Assembly: GCA_003615045.1 (NCBI GenBank)
Contig: ML014123.1
Coordinates: 62,001-126,000, forward strand
Direction: 5' to 3'
Length of the DNA: 64,000 bases
Origin: Caulochytrium protostelioides
Lineage: Eukaryota; Chytridiomycota; Caulochytriomycetes; Caulochytriales; Caulochytriaceae
The translations under genes were made by a program, and so were the position numbers. Within the stretch, counting starts at the first letter, position 1. The number at the start of each line of letters is the position of its first letter. The notes under the pieces were generated by a model that was not told where the DNA came from, did not search any database, and saw nothing but the letters and a program-made list of their open reading frames with translations. Positions 47,417 to 59,176 of the stretch are shown here, piece after piece.

Positions 47417-50301
47417 GGTGCTCTTTGCCGCTGCCGATGCCGATGCCGCTTTGGCCGTGGCCGTGGCCGTCCTCCGCCGATCGGGAGCGGGAAAGAAAGA
47501 GGCTTCTGGGGCTCACCGCTTGCGACCCTGCACGCAGGAGACAGGAGACGGTGGCGTAGGCGTAGGCGGCGTCCCGCACTAGGCGTAAGAATCAGTGCTG
47601 TAGCAGCGGCGATCGTCACGGATACGGCGAGCACGGGTCAAACCGCGAGACAGATCAGAGAAGTGAGACGGCGGACGTCGCCGGTTGAGTCGGTCGGGAG
47701 GCAGAGGGGTGATGCAGACAGCAGTCGTGGGCTGGACGACCGTGGCGGCCGATCGTGATGAGGGGTGGCGTGTTGCAAGCAGCAATCATGGAAGGCGTCA
47801 TTCCCGTATGCAAGCCAGCGCTTTATCATCAGAATGCAGTATGTCAAGAAGCGGAAACGCCGGCCCTCTCCGATGATGTTGCATGATGTGGGCGACGCGC
47901 GACCGTCCTGCGCATGCCTATCCGCGATCTGGCCACGATGGACGGACCGGTGAGAGCTTTATGAACTTAAGCGCGGGAGCAGCACCGGCCGACGCGGCTC
48001 GAGGGCCGCCCAAGCCGCGGAGAATGACGGAGATGCGCAGGCCGCCGGGATGCTCATGTCACACAAGCGGCAGGTTCGCCATGCCACGACCGCGGCGGCG
48101 GCGGCGGCGGCCGGCGCCGCGAGGCGAGCGCCGGCCCGTCCTTGGACCAAACGCCGCCGTCGCTACCGTCACCGCCGCCGTCGCTACCGCCGCCGATCCT
48201 GTCGCGTACCGCTCGAGCCGCCCGAGCCCGCCGCGTGCTTCGCGGGTCAGCCGGTCGCGCCGTGCGCCGTCCCGTCGGGCATCAGGCGCGGCCGCCCCCC
48301 GCGGTGCGCGCGGCGCGTGGGACGCTATCCTTCCGGCGTCGCCGCGCGATGCCGCCGCCCGGCGTGGTTCGACCGGACTCCTCTTGTTGATGTTCGCGGG
48401 TTCGCGGATCGTTGGTCAACAGCGGCAGCCGTGGCGGTCGCGGCCGCAGCAGATGAGATCGTCGTGCTGTAGCCCTGCGTTGGGGCAGCCGCGACCGCGG
48501 CCGCGAGGCCCCCGCGCCGCGGCCGCGGCGGAGGATGAATCGCATCCGGCGGCGGCGGCCGACGCCACGACGGCACGACAAGACCCGACGGCGGCCTCCA
48601 CCGGATCGGACAAGGTCAGATGATGAAGAGCATAAAACGATCGATGGCGAATGCGTGGCGGCTCTCCCAAAAAGGAGCCCTGTATTGCTGCCTACAACCG
48701 CAGCGGTCACGCATCCGCTTCTGAAAACCTGCTCATTGCAGCATATCGCTCACTGCAGCATCTCTGACAATTGACCATCTTTTTCTTTAAAGCATAGCAT
48801 CGGAATGGAAATGCAACTGTTGGATATCAATTATTCATCGTATTTTGTCTGATTAATGAGCGTATAACATGTTACGATTTCCAAAGCGGGTTGCTGGATT
48901 TTTAACGCTGTAAATGAAAGGAATCGGCCCAAGTCGGCTCGTATGAAGATGAAAACGTCTTGTCCCATGAACAGCTCGCACCAGCGTCATATCGAGGGAA
49001 ACATACGGTACCGCAAAATCATTGCGGCTCCTTGTGAATCCCCCCTGTTGGCGCCGCACGTTCTTGCAGAATTGGTCAAGATTTCTGCAAATCATCCGTC
49101 ACAACATATCATCGGTTCTGCAAAACGCTCGATCGCTCCTGTCTGGATGTCTTGCCATTCGTTGCCATTCGCTGGAGCAGTTGAGGCGTTCCTGTGTGCA
49201 TGGCCGGCTGCGCACCGAGGAGGGATCCGCTTATTTGAGCATGAAGGATCGGCCGGCGGCGGGTCACACCGTCTTTTCTGGGTGTTCTTCGGTATGACGT
49301 GGATGGGTGCGAGAACCGCCACGCCTGTGCTTCTCGATTCCGGCTGTCGCGGGGCCTGCGGCCGGGACGCCGATTTCTTTTTTATCCTTTTCGATGTTCT
49401 GGTCGTGGGCCCCGTGGGGGCGGCCTCGGCTTCGACCTTCGACCTTACACGATGATGGCGTCGACGATGCGCGCGGCGGAACCGCAAGGAGTGGGCCCCG
49501 GCCCGGCTGTGGCAGAGTGAAGCGCCGCCTCGGCCCGGCCCGGCCCGGCCTTTGGGCACCCCGTTCTCCTGTTCTCGGCGTAAGCGACGCACGCCGCATG
49601 CTACGCTGGGCCTCGCTTCGGGCTTCGGTCGCCCCTTCGGCCGTCGCCGCCGCCATCGGCGTCGTCACCACGCCGTCGCCCGCGTCTCGTCTCGCCGCGC
49701 CTCGTCTCGCCGCGCTTGGCCTTGCCTGGCGTGGCCTGGATTCGTTTCGTGAGCACGGCCGGCGGGCCGGCGGACGGCTCGGGCCCATGGTGGGCGAGGC
49801 ACGACGTGGAGCAAGGCGCTCATCCCTCGGCCATCAGGCACGGGTCGTGGGGTCAGCATCAAACGCGTAGAACTACCGTCGGCCATGTGGCGCTGACACC
49901 ATCAAGCATCGCTAATGAGGAAATCGTCGCGTATCCGACGTCGCCTGCCTCCCGAATAGCCCGTGGACCCGACGGAACGTCGATTTGCCCATATCCGCAG
50001 CGCTGGTTCCCTCCGCGTGGCCCTGTCTGCCTACTTGCATACCTGCCGCACCCGCTCACGGCGAGCTGCATATCCGTTTCGGGCTGCTGCATTGCCGCAT
50101 CCGAGTCCCTGCTTGCTTCGACGACAACGACGCCGACGGCCGCTCGTTGCAGCGCCTCTCTGCCCTGCGCTCGTCTTTCACTGCTCCCGACCGCTGTGTC
50201 CGCGTTGACGGTCGCCGGACCGCCTCTGGCCGCATCGCCCTCCCTCTCCTCTTCTTCCCTTCTCCCCGCCGACCGGATACTCCCGGCAGCAACGCGTCGC
50301 G
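47417..50301. other. Long intergenic region (about 2.9 kb)
   Basis: Between the divergent arrestin and CRM1 genes. GC-rich parts (47980-48600, 49490-49800) give long but compositionally biased open frames. The part around 48780-48960 is AT-rich. CTCGTCTCGCCGCG-type repeats occur near 49685-49720. No gene or RNA was recognised. Confidence 0.5.
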
Positions 50302-53300
50302 ATGGAGGCGATTCTCGACTTCTCCGGCGACCTCAACATTAGCCTGCTCGATCAGGTCGTCACCACGTTTTACCGCGGCTCCGGACCGGAAGTAAGTTGC
50401 ACCGCCCGGCTGATCCGCTCACTCACGCGTCGCTGACGGGAGGCGCTAGCATTCTCGCATCAACACCACGATCCACCACGACCCCTGAGCAGAGGGACCC
50501 CTGTTGGTGCGATAAGCATGTGGCTCAGGATGGTTGACGGATGTCGACGTTATTGATACTCACCGCATGACCATGGCTTGATGCTTCGTGCCCTATGTCC
50601 TCTCGCAACGATCTCCGCTTTACAGAAACTGCAAGCGCAGAAAATTTTGACCCAGTTCCAAGAACATCCGGAAGCATGGAAGCGCGCGGACGCGATCCTG
50701 GAGAAATCCCAGGTCAATGAGACAAGGTTTCTGGCGCTCCAGGTGTTGGAGACGCTGATCAAGACCATGTGGAAGGCGCTCCCGCCAGTACAAGCGAACG
50801 GCATCAAAGACTTCATTGTGGCGTTTGTCATCAAAATGTCGTCGACGGAAGAGTCGCTTCACCAGAACCGCACCCTGATCAGCAAGCTCAACCTGGTGCT
50901 GGTTCAAATTCTGAAGCAGGAGTGGCCGCACAATTGGCCGAACTTCATCCCTGAAATCGTGGCCGCCAGCAAGAGCAATCTATCGCTGTGCGAAAACAAC
51001 ATGCGCATCTTGCGGCTGCTGTCCGAGGAGATCTTTGACTTTGGCGCCGAGCAGATGACCCAGCAGAAGGCCCACAACCTCAAGAACCAGATGTGTGCCG
51101 AGTTCTCGAGCATTTTCCAGCTCTGCCACGAAATCTTGCAAAAGGCCGCTAAGCCGTCGCTGATCAAAGCCACGCTCGCGACCCTGCACCGCTTCCTCAA
51201 CTGGATCCCGCTCGGCTACATTTTCGAGACGGACATCATCTCGATCCTACACTCGCGCTTCCTCAGCGAGCGCGCGTTCCGCAACATCACCCTTAAGTGC
51301 CTGACCGAGATCGGCGCGCTGGATATCCACGGCACCCATGACGACCGCTTCGTCCTGCTCTTCAATATGACACTCGGCTCGGTCGTTCAGATGCTGCCGA
51401 CCAACACGAACATCCCGCGCTTCTACGAAGAGGGCTCCGACGACGACGAGCAGTTCCTCCAGAACCTTGCGCTGTTCCTGACCTCGTTTATGAGCACCCA
51501 CCTGCTGCCGGTCGAGACGATCGGGGCCCAGGACCCCAATTGCCGCGAGATGCTGATGGTCGCCCACCACTACTTGCTCTGCATCTCACAGATTCCGGAG
51601 CAGGAGATCTTCAAGATCTGCCTGGAGTACTGGACCAAGCTCGTCACGGGGCTTTACGAAGAGCTCATCAACCCACCACCGGCATCCACGGACCCGCTGT
51701 TACAGCACAACAGCTCGCTGGTGCTCGCGGGCTCGGTCAACCGCGCCAGCGGCGTGCGCCGCATGCTCTACACCGACGTCTTGCATCAGCTCCGCATCGT
51801 CTTCATCGAGCGCATGGTCAAACCCAAGGAAGTGCTCATTACCGAGAACGACGAGGGCGAGATTGTCCGCGTGTTTGTGAAGGAGTCGGATACCATCGTG
51901 CTGTACAAGAGCATGCGCGAGGCGCTGGTGTACCTCACCCATCTGGGCGTCGACGACATGATCGCCATTATGAATGAAAAGCTCGCGCGGCAGATGGATA
52001 ACTCGGAATGGTCGTGGGACAACCTGAACAAGCTCTGCTGGGCCATCGGCTCCATTTCGGGAGCCATGAATGAGGAGATTGAAAAGAACTTCCTGGTGAA
52101 GGTCATCAAGGAGCTGCTGACCCTGACCGAGCTGCGCCGCGGCAAGGACAACAAAGCCGTGGTCGCGAGTAACATCATGTACGTCGTTGGCCAGTACCCG
52201 CGGTTCCTCAAGGCGCACTGGAAGTTCCTTAAGACCGTGGTCAACAAGCTTTTTGAATTCATGCACGAGCTGCACGAGGGTGTCCAGGACATGGCCTGTG
52301 ATACTTTCATTAAGATTGCCCAGGAGTGCAAGCGCCACTTTGTGACACAGCAGCAGACCGAGTCGCAGCCCTATGTGGACGAGATCATCAATGACATCGA
52401 CCGCCACGTGATGGACCTGCGCCCGCAGCAGGTGCAGACCTTTTACGAGGCCGTCGGGTACATGATCCGCGCGGCGCCGTCGAAGCAGGCGAGCGACCGC
52501 ATGGTCGAGAGCCTGATGCGCTCTCCGAACGCGGGCTGGGACTCGCTGATGGCCGAGGCCACGCAGCGTCCGGACATTCTCAGCGACCCGGAAAAGATCA
52601 AGATGCTGGGCAACATCCTGAAGACGAACGTCTCGGCGTGCACCTCGATCGGCGGCGGGTTCCTTATCCAGATCGGCCGCAACTACATGGACATGCTCGG
52701 CCTGTACCGCGCGGTCTCGGGCCTGATCTCGCAGGCGGTTGCCAGCGAGGGCCTGATCGCCACCAAAACGCCGCGCGTGCGCGGCATGCGCACGATCAAG
52801 AAGGAGATTCTCAAGCTGGTCGAGACGTTCGTGGTGAGCTACAAGGCGCCGGACCTGGAGAGCATTATGGAGAGCATGATCCCGCCGTTGCTCGAGACGG
52901 TGCTGGTCGACTATCAGCGCAACGTGGAGGATGCTCGCGACGCCGAAGTGCTGAGCGTGATGGCGAGCATCATCACGCGTCTGAGCAACTTCATCCTGCC
53001 GCAGATCCCGCCGATCCTGGACAGCGTCTTCCAGTGCACGCTGAACATGATCAGCCAGGACTTCGAGGAGTACCCGGAGCACCGTCACTCCTTCTTCCTG
53101 ATGCTGCAGGCAATCAACACGTACTGCTTCCCGGCGCTGCTGCAGCTGCCGAGCGCTCAGTTCAAGCTCTACATGGACTCGATCGTGTGGGCGTTCAAGC
53201 ACACGATGCGCGACATCTCGGACATGGGCCTCTCGATCGTGACGGAGATGCTGACCAACTTCTCCAAGACCGAGCCCAGCGTCGCCAACGCCTTCTTCCA

Positions 53301-53805
53301 GACCTACTACTTGAGTCTGCTGCAGGACATCTTCTTTGTGCTGACAAATCCGTTCCACAAGTCGGGTTTCCGCTGGCAAACGGTGATCCTCTCGCAGCTG
53401 TTCACGATGGTCTCGAACGGCACGATCACGCAGCCCCTCTACGACCCGACCCAGGTGACCCGCCCGAACATGAGCAACCAGGAGTTCCTGACCGACGCGA
53501 TGCAGACGCTGCTGGCCAACGCGTTCCCCCACGTGCAGCCCGTCAAGATCGCCGCCTTTGTCCAGGGCCTCTTTGTGCACTGCAAGGACTTCCCGGCGTT
53601 CAAGGGCCATGTCCGCGATTTCCTCGTGACCCTCAAGGAGTTCTCGGGCGAGGAGGGCGCCGACGGCGCCGACAAGCTCTTCCTCGAGGAGCGCGAGGCC
53701 GAGCTCGAGCAGAGGAAACAGGCCGAGCTTCAGGCCGCCCTCCGGATTCCGGGGATGGTCAAACCGTCCGATCGGCCGGATACCGAGGCCTCCATGCAGG
53801 ACTAG
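50302..53805 (+). CDS. CRM1: Exportin-1/CRM1, nuclear export receptor (two exons)
   Basis: Exons 50302-50391 and 50626-53805 join in phase 0 (GAA|GTAAGT ... TTTACAG|AAA) to give 1,089 aa (human 1,071, yeast 1,084). CRM1 carries leucine-rich NES cargo out of the nucleus with Ran-GTP. Exon 1 supplies the N-terminus ([20 protein letters not shown]), and exon 2 continues [18 protein letters not shown]. It is made of HEAT repeats throughout; CRIME/importin-beta N domain at about 30-120. The NES-groove segment is [16 protein letters not shown], in which the cysteine hit by leptomycin B in mammals is Thr531. This is followed by [14 protein letters not shown]. The C-terminus has [17 protein letters not shown]. 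The protein is complete; exon 1 is too short to be found without the intron. Confidence 0.97.
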
Positions 53806-53924
53806 ACTTGGGCCTGCACTGCCGGTGCTCTCTGACGTCCGACGCTTTGACGCTGATCAACCTTCTTTCCTCTTATTTCCTCAGTTTTCTTTTCTTCTAA
53901 ACATGATACCGATATGCTGATCGG

Positions 53925-53943
53925 AAGAGAGAGAGAGAGAGAG
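53925..53943. repeat. GA dinucleotide repeat
   Basis: About nine GA units in the CRM1 3' region. Confidence 0.8.
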
Positions 53944-54677
53944 ATGGGGCGAGGGTGGCATCTTGGCCACGGCGCCGGGTTGCGAACTGCTTGGTCACGC
54001 GTGATCACCGCGACACGCATCGTCCACCCTCCCTTCACGAGGCGTGCCGTCCGTCACGTGGCCGTCGAGCGACCCTCCGATAACGCGTCCACCGGAGCAC
54101 AGAAACACCTATGGAAGAGTACGATGTTCACTCATAGATCAGTTGACGTTCGTGCCAGCAGGGATGCGCAATGACGGATATCCTCCGTGACATTCCGCTC
54201 GGACGGGGCCACCTCCGCGGGCGCTCCCGGCATGGCGCCGCGTCGTGCGGGCCCAGCGCGCTTCCGAGACGAGCCGAGAGGGGGTGGCGCGAGCGCGTAT
54301 CGTGGTCTGCCCCGTCGAACACCGACTCGGTGTGCCGCGTCGTTGGCGCGTAAAGCGGGAAAACACAGAAAAGAAAAAGAAAAGGCGATTTGTCTGTCGG
54401 CCGCGCCCTCTCCTCGGGCATCGACATCGGCATCAACGTCGGCGTTGGCGGAGGCGGGGACCATCGCGCACGGGCCGCCTTGGGCTTGGCCGTCGCCACG
54501 GGCAGGAAAAGGGCGTCGAGGCCACGACGGCCAACGGCTGCCGACGGGTCGTGGGCGTAGTCGCTTCCGCCTCCTCGCGGCACCACTCGGCGCCCACTTG
54601 GCCGGCTGCAGCGCCGGCGCCGTGGCCGTTCCGGGCCCGTGGGTCAAGCGCGGCAGGGCAAGGAACGCATGGATGGC

Positions 54678-54733
54678 GCTCGGGCTCGGCCTCGGCTCGG
54701 TTTCGGCTCGGCTCGACTCGGCTCGGCTCGGGG
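54678..54733. repeat. CTCGG pentanucleotide array
   Basis: About eleven units of GCTCG/CTCGG with occasional substitutions (CCTCGG, TTTCGG, CTCGA). Confidence 0.8.
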
Positions 54734-55915
54734 CGTTCGACTCGGATACACGCCGCGGCACGCTCCCTTCTCGTCGGCTCTCCGTATGAGACGTCGTGCC
54801 CATAGCAAAGCGATGCGTCTTGGAGTTTATCCGTGACGATGCCATGATGCTTGACGGGGAATGAAGTAACACGCGGACGCCCCTGGACATCTCTCGTCTC
54901 CGCATGGTGGTCTCTTGCCCTTCACCTGTCTCCCGCACTTGTCGCCCCAACTGCACCGGCCCCACCCACTTCCGTTTGCCTCCGACACTGAAAAGGTACG
55001 CGCTGCCTGCATCGCGCCCATACCCCGCCCTGGCGAAGCATACCACATGGCCGTCTCTCGGGAACGCTGCACGGCCCCCCTTCCCCCGCCACAGGATATC
55101 CGTATCGCAGCCGAGTCCGCGCGTCACTACAACCGGAGCAACAGACGTATCGCAAGACAAGACGAGACAATAATCAGACGCGATGCTCATCACGGCGCGG
55201 CGTCGGCTACCGCGTGAGGTCCATCACGTGGCGACACGTGGCGGCGCCGTGCCCGAGGCCCTGAGTGAGGAGTAGCGTCGCCCCCGCTGCCATGGGCGGT
55301 CGTTTCTCCCCATGACTGCGCCTGCAGCCGCAGTCTCTACCGTGCGATGCGCTCTCCTCGGCGCGTTCTTGTGCATGCCGATGAGATGCGCTTCACCGGA
55401 TGGCGCATGCATCACGAACGTCATGGCACGTCTTGGCACTTTGCCGCCCTGCGTGATGTCTTGCGCGATGAATGGCATCCGGTTAGCGCTCCATGCGAAG
55501 CGACGCTAACCTCGCCGACGTCTTCGCCAGCGTCATCGTCTCCACGGCGCCCGTGGACGGGCCACCCCCCATCGCGTGCGATACCGGCCAGACCAGTCTG
55601 ACCTCTCCGTCTCTCTCGCTCTTGGCTTGCGCTTCACGTGCGTGCATGTCTCGCTTCATCCCGGGAGAGCATCGCATCTCTGAAATTTGGCAGGGTCGAC
55701 CGTGTCTCGCGCTGCCCGCTTTCCCACACATGACTTATGCGTGATGGGGGGAGGGGGTTGCACGAACGTGGAGTTTGCTTGACACTATCTGGCGCGATGG
55801 GATAATCCGATACCATGTGCACGTCAATCCGCTGTTTCCTTTGCTCTGACGATCTTTCGTTCTCGTGACTCACCTGTTCCTATCGACTGTTTGCTTTTTC
55901 TCATCCAGCGCCGCC

Positions 55916-56791
55916 ATGTTCGCCGTTCACCGCGCCGCCGCCGTGCGCCCTGCGCTGGCCACGCCCTTCATGGCCCAGCAGACCCGTACGTTGACGACGA
56001 AGGAGATTCAGCTCCGTCTCAAGTCGGTCTCCAACATCGCCAAGATCACCAAGTCCATGAAGATGATTGCCTCGACGAAGGTGAACAAGGCCACGCGCAA
56101 CATGGAGGTCGCCCGCGCCTACGGCCAGTCATCCAACTCCTTCTTCAAGCTCGCCGAGACCCAGGAGCCGGAGGCCAAGAACGAGCTCGTTATCGCGGTC
56201 TCGTCGGACCGTGGCCTCTGCGGCGGTATCCACTCGTCGATCAGCAAGGGCGTCAAGAAGCACCTCGCCAAGCACGAGAACGTTCAGCTGGTCACGCTCG
56301 GCCAGAAGGTCAAGGCTCAGCTCTCGCGTGCGGCCCGCGATCAGTTCGTCTACTCCTTCGAGGCCGTTGCCAAGAACTTGCCCACCTGGACCGAATCTGC
56401 GCTGATCGCCGACACCCTCATCAAGCAGGGCGTCACCTTCGACTCGGCCAAGATTTTCTACAACAAGTTCAACTCGGTCATCTCGTACGAGTGCACCCCC
56501 ATCTCCATCTTCACCGAGGACGTGATCGCGGCCTCGCCCCAGATCGCCAAGTACGAGGTTGATGAGGCCGAGCTCAAGAACTTCGAGGAGTTCGCCATGG
56601 CCAACTCCCTCTACTGGGCCATTGCCGAGGGCTACGCCTCCGAGATGGCCGCCAAGCGTGCCGCCATGGAGAACGCCACTAAGAACGCCGACGAGATGAT
56701 CCAGAAGCTCACCATCACCTACAACCGCTCCCGTCAGGCGGCCATTACCAACGAGTTGATTGACATCATCACGGGTGCCTCGGCCATGTAA
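55916..56791 (+). CDS. ATP3: ATP synthase F1 subunit gamma, mitochondrial
   Basis: 291 aa from the ATG at 55916 (context GCCGCCATG). Gamma is the rotating central shaft of the F1 motor that couples proton flow to ATP synthesis in the mitochondrial matrix. The first 25 residues form a presequence (MFAVHRAAAVRPALATPF) with a likely cleavage near TRTLTTKE. The N-terminal helix follows (IQLRLKSVSNIAKITKSMKM, STKVNKATRNM), then the Rossmann-like middle (ELVIAVSSDRGLCGGIHSSI) and the C-terminal helix with the family signature ITYNRSRQAAITNELIDIIT. Length is normal. A splice-acceptor-like sequence 8 nt upstream of the ATG points to a 5' leader intron. Codons are strongly C/G-ending, as expected for a highly expressed gene. 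Confidence 0.97.
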   Translation: MFAVHRAAAVRPALATPFMAQQTRTLTTKEIQLRLKSVSNIAKITKSMKMIASTKVNKATRNMEVARAYGQSSNSFFKLAETQEPEAKNELVIAVSSDRGLCGGIHSSISKGVKKHLAKHENVQLVTLGQKVKAQLSRAARDQFVYSFEAVAKNLPTWTESALIADTLIKQGVTFDSAKIFYNKFNSVISYECTPISIFTEDVIAASPQIAKYEVDEAELKNFEEFAMANSLYWAIAEGYASEMAAKRAAMENATKNADEMIQKLTITYNRSRQAAITNELIDIITGASAM

Positions 56792-57121
56792 AAAGTCTAC
56801 AGTGAAAGACGCGGGGCCGACCGCTGTATGAATCATGCTGCTTGGCCGTCTTTATTTTGCGTGCGTCCTGCTTTGCACCAATCGCTGTTGTTGCACGGTT
56901 GTTCCAACGCGCTCTCCCCTCTCCCCCTTTTCTTACCACTTACCACGACTACGACCATTTCCACATATGTCCTGTTGTTTCAAGTCACTTGGAGATCGAA
57001 CTGCCGCTTCCCGGCAGGGACCGCAGAACCATGCCGCCCGTTGTCGGTTGTCCATGGATGCAAGGAGGGGAATGACTAATATACATATTGGGGAGGTGAA
57101 ACACCGCTATTTCGGTTCGCT
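56792..57121. other. Intergenic region between convergent genes
   Basis: About 330 bp holding the 3' ends of ATP synthase gamma and uL10m. Nothing else seen. Confidence 0.5.
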
Positions 57122-58003
57122 CTAAGCTGTCTTGGGCTCAGCAGCCTCAGCCGACTTGCCGTCGGCATCAGTCTCGGAATTAGCACGGCTCTGCAGCACC
57201 GATACCAAGTGCTCCGGCGTACGCTGCAGCAAGCTGACCAGCTGCTGCGGCACCATGTCGAGCAACCCAGCGAGTTGGCCAAGCAGCACCGATCGCGACG
57301 GCAGATTGGCGGCCTCCTGGATATCCCGCAAGGTCAGCAGCTCGCCTTCCATGCGCAGCGCGAGCATCAGAAATTTGGAGCTGAACGGACCCGTCGCCTT
57401 CAGCAGCTCGGCCACGACGTTGGCGTCCGCAGGCAGTGAAGGGCACGTGACGGCGATACACGGGCCAAAGAAGACGTTCATCAGCTTCTCGGCTTCCGAG
57501 ATCGATGCCGGTGCTGTGGCTGCCGTGGACGACGCGGAGGACGCGGCGGCGGCAGCGCCCTTCTGCGTGCCGAGGGTGTGGCGCACGGCGGCACGGAACA
57601 CACTGCTGCTCGGCCGGGTGGCACGGAACCCGGCGGCCACGCACGAACGCTTCAGCGCGCGGTACTCGGTCGGCGTCATATTGAGATCCTGTAGGACAAA
57701 CAGCGCGGGCTGCGCCAGAATTTCGAGGCTCTGCTCGTAGAGGAACGCGCGTCGCGGCGGCTGCGGTTTGCCGCGCGGCGTGCGTGGCGGCGTCGCCGCG
57801 AGCTCCTGCTGGCGCTCACGCGTCAGCTGGCCATTGAGCGTTGCGTGACGGACCGGCATACAGGACACAACGGCGCTCACGCGCGACGGGAGGCAGGCCG
57901 CGGCGGCGGTGGCCGGAGCGGCGACCAGATGGCGGCTGGCAAAGCATGGCCGCGGCACGACGCCGGTGGTAAAAGCCGCGGTCCGGCGCAGCAGCGAGTT
58001 CAT
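57122..58003 (-). CDS. MRPL11: Mitochondrial large ribosomal subunit protein uL10m
   Basis: 293 aa. uL10 anchors the bL12 stalk of the mitoribosome, where translation factors bind. Residues 1-50 form a basic, hydroxylated presequence (MNSLLRRTAAFTTGVVPRPC). The L10 domain starts near residue 85 (RRAFLYEQSLEILAQPALFV, LQDLNMTPTEYRALKR), has an Ala/Ser-rich insert (about 155-172), and continues with NVFFGPCIAVTCPSLP. The end is the C-terminal L10 helix bundle (LPSRSVLLGQLAGLLDMVPQ, then LVSLLQRTPEHLVSVLQ). The pattern GP.I...P...LPS..LL.QL..L is typical of bacterial and mitochondrial L10. It is divergent, as usual for this protein; the yeast name is MRPL11. Confidence 0.78.
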   Translation of the reverse strand: MNSLLRRTAAFTTGVVPRPCFASRHLVAAPATAAAACLPSRVSAVVSCMPVRHATLNGQLTRERQQELAATPPRTPRGKPQPPRRAFLYEQSLEILAQPALFVLQDLNMTPTEYRALKRSCVAAGFRATRPSSSVFRAAVRHTLGTQKGAAAAASSASSTAATAPASISEAEKLMNVFFGPCIAVTCPSLPADANVVAELLKATGPFSSKFLMLALRMEGELLTLRDIQEAANLPSRSVLLGQLAGLLDMVPQQLVSLLQRTPEHLVSVLQSRANSETDADGKSAEAAEPKTA

Positions 58004-59176
58004 CCTGGCGGTATGAAAAGGAGGCGCGCGTCCGATGCCAGAAAGGAAGGGCCCCGCAAGAAGCCGTGGGTCACAGAAGCTAGGGGAGCAACGGAAGCGC
58101 GTAATCAGGCTCGGGCCGTGAAAGAAGCGGCAGATGCGGAAGCCACGCTAGGAAAAATCGGGCCAAGCTGGGGAATGAGCAGATGGTTCGATACTTCTCT
58201 GTCGTCGCGTGATTGTTTAGTAGAAAGGGGTCGCTCGCTGAGTCCTGATGAGCGCCACTGAAGCTGATAATGCGGGCGGGGCACGGGTCCCGGGGCGGAG
58301 TTCCTCGACCCCCGGGGCCGAGAAACGCGGGGCGTTCATCATCCGGTCAATCAAGTGGCGAAGCCTTGGGCCACCAGAGGCTGCCGTGGGGCATCTGCCG
58401 ATCCGAAAGCTTGCGAGGATCATGTAGTATAGTCGATATGCTTGCGGGTTTTCTCATGGGTCATGTTACGTCATGGCGATCAACACATTCATTAGATGCG
58501 CGCTGTACATGGATAGCGTGCACGAGGCGAGCGCAGCATACCGTTCAAGACCGTTCATCGTGACATCCAGCTTGAGACAGCAAAGTTCTACGTGCCCAGC
58601 AGCGACATCGCCATCTTGGGGAGATGCGCGTGGTGGTGCACGGCCGATGGTCATCGGGAATTCATAGTAATAGCAATTGAGTACGCAGCATTAGGCACGC
58701 GGCAGGCGACGAGCGCGGAAGGGGGCGATCCCGTCACCTCCGCCATGGGCCTGGTGGGGCCGGGGCGGCCGCTTTGGACTCCCGACGCGGAGATCAGCCA
58801 AGCAGGCGGAGACGATCAGCGCGGTCCGAGTCGGCGTGGTGCACGCAAACAGCGCGGCTATCCCCTGCGCTTCTTCCAAACTCGTCCGTCAACATCCACG
58901 AGGAAGACAAGCCAGCATTTTTGATTGGCTGGATGGTGACTCAAGTAACCTCTGATGTATGCCGGCCGATCGTGAGCAGGTTGCCGCTGGGTGTCGATTT
59001 GCTTCACATTAGCAGCGCACCGATGGCTTATTAATCCCGAAAACTGACCTTGGCCTCCGTTCCTTTTCGATAGCCGGCGATCCCTCCGCATTTTCCGTTC
59101 TGAAAGGCCGTGCGTTCTTCTCCTGGTCCCGCGTCGGGTCCCGCCGTATCACGGTTGAACCGGTCGAGCCACGGCC
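58004..59176. other. Intergenic region
   Basis: About 1.2 kb between the divergent uL10m and IFT88 genes; holds both promoters. Searched for tRNA boxes and found none convincing. Confidence 0.5.

Larger units (their letters stand above)
53806..55915. other. Intergenic region (about 2.1 kb)
   Basis: Between CRM1 and ATP synthase gamma, both on the plus strand. It carries a GA dinucleotide run (53925-53943) and a CTCGG array (54678-54733). Open frames on both strands are Arg/Ser/Pro-biased and not credible. The acceptor-like TTTTTCTCATCCAG ending at 55908, just before the ATG of the gamma gene, suggests an intron in its leader. Confidence 0.5.

Noticed and set aside
47883-48623. Plus-strand open frame of 246 codons
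   Set aside because: Arg/Pro/Ala-rich throughout with no fold-like pattern; GC-rich intergenic DNA.
54132-55193. Minus-strand open frame of 353 codons
   Set aside because: Contains the CTCGG array as repetitive Arg/Glu/Ser and has no recognisable domain.
58180-58200. tRNA B-box-like GGTTCGAT (and similar sites at 12090, 19320, 20021, 23870)
   Set aside because: No T-arm pairing, no matching A box and no cloverleaf could be drawn at any of them.
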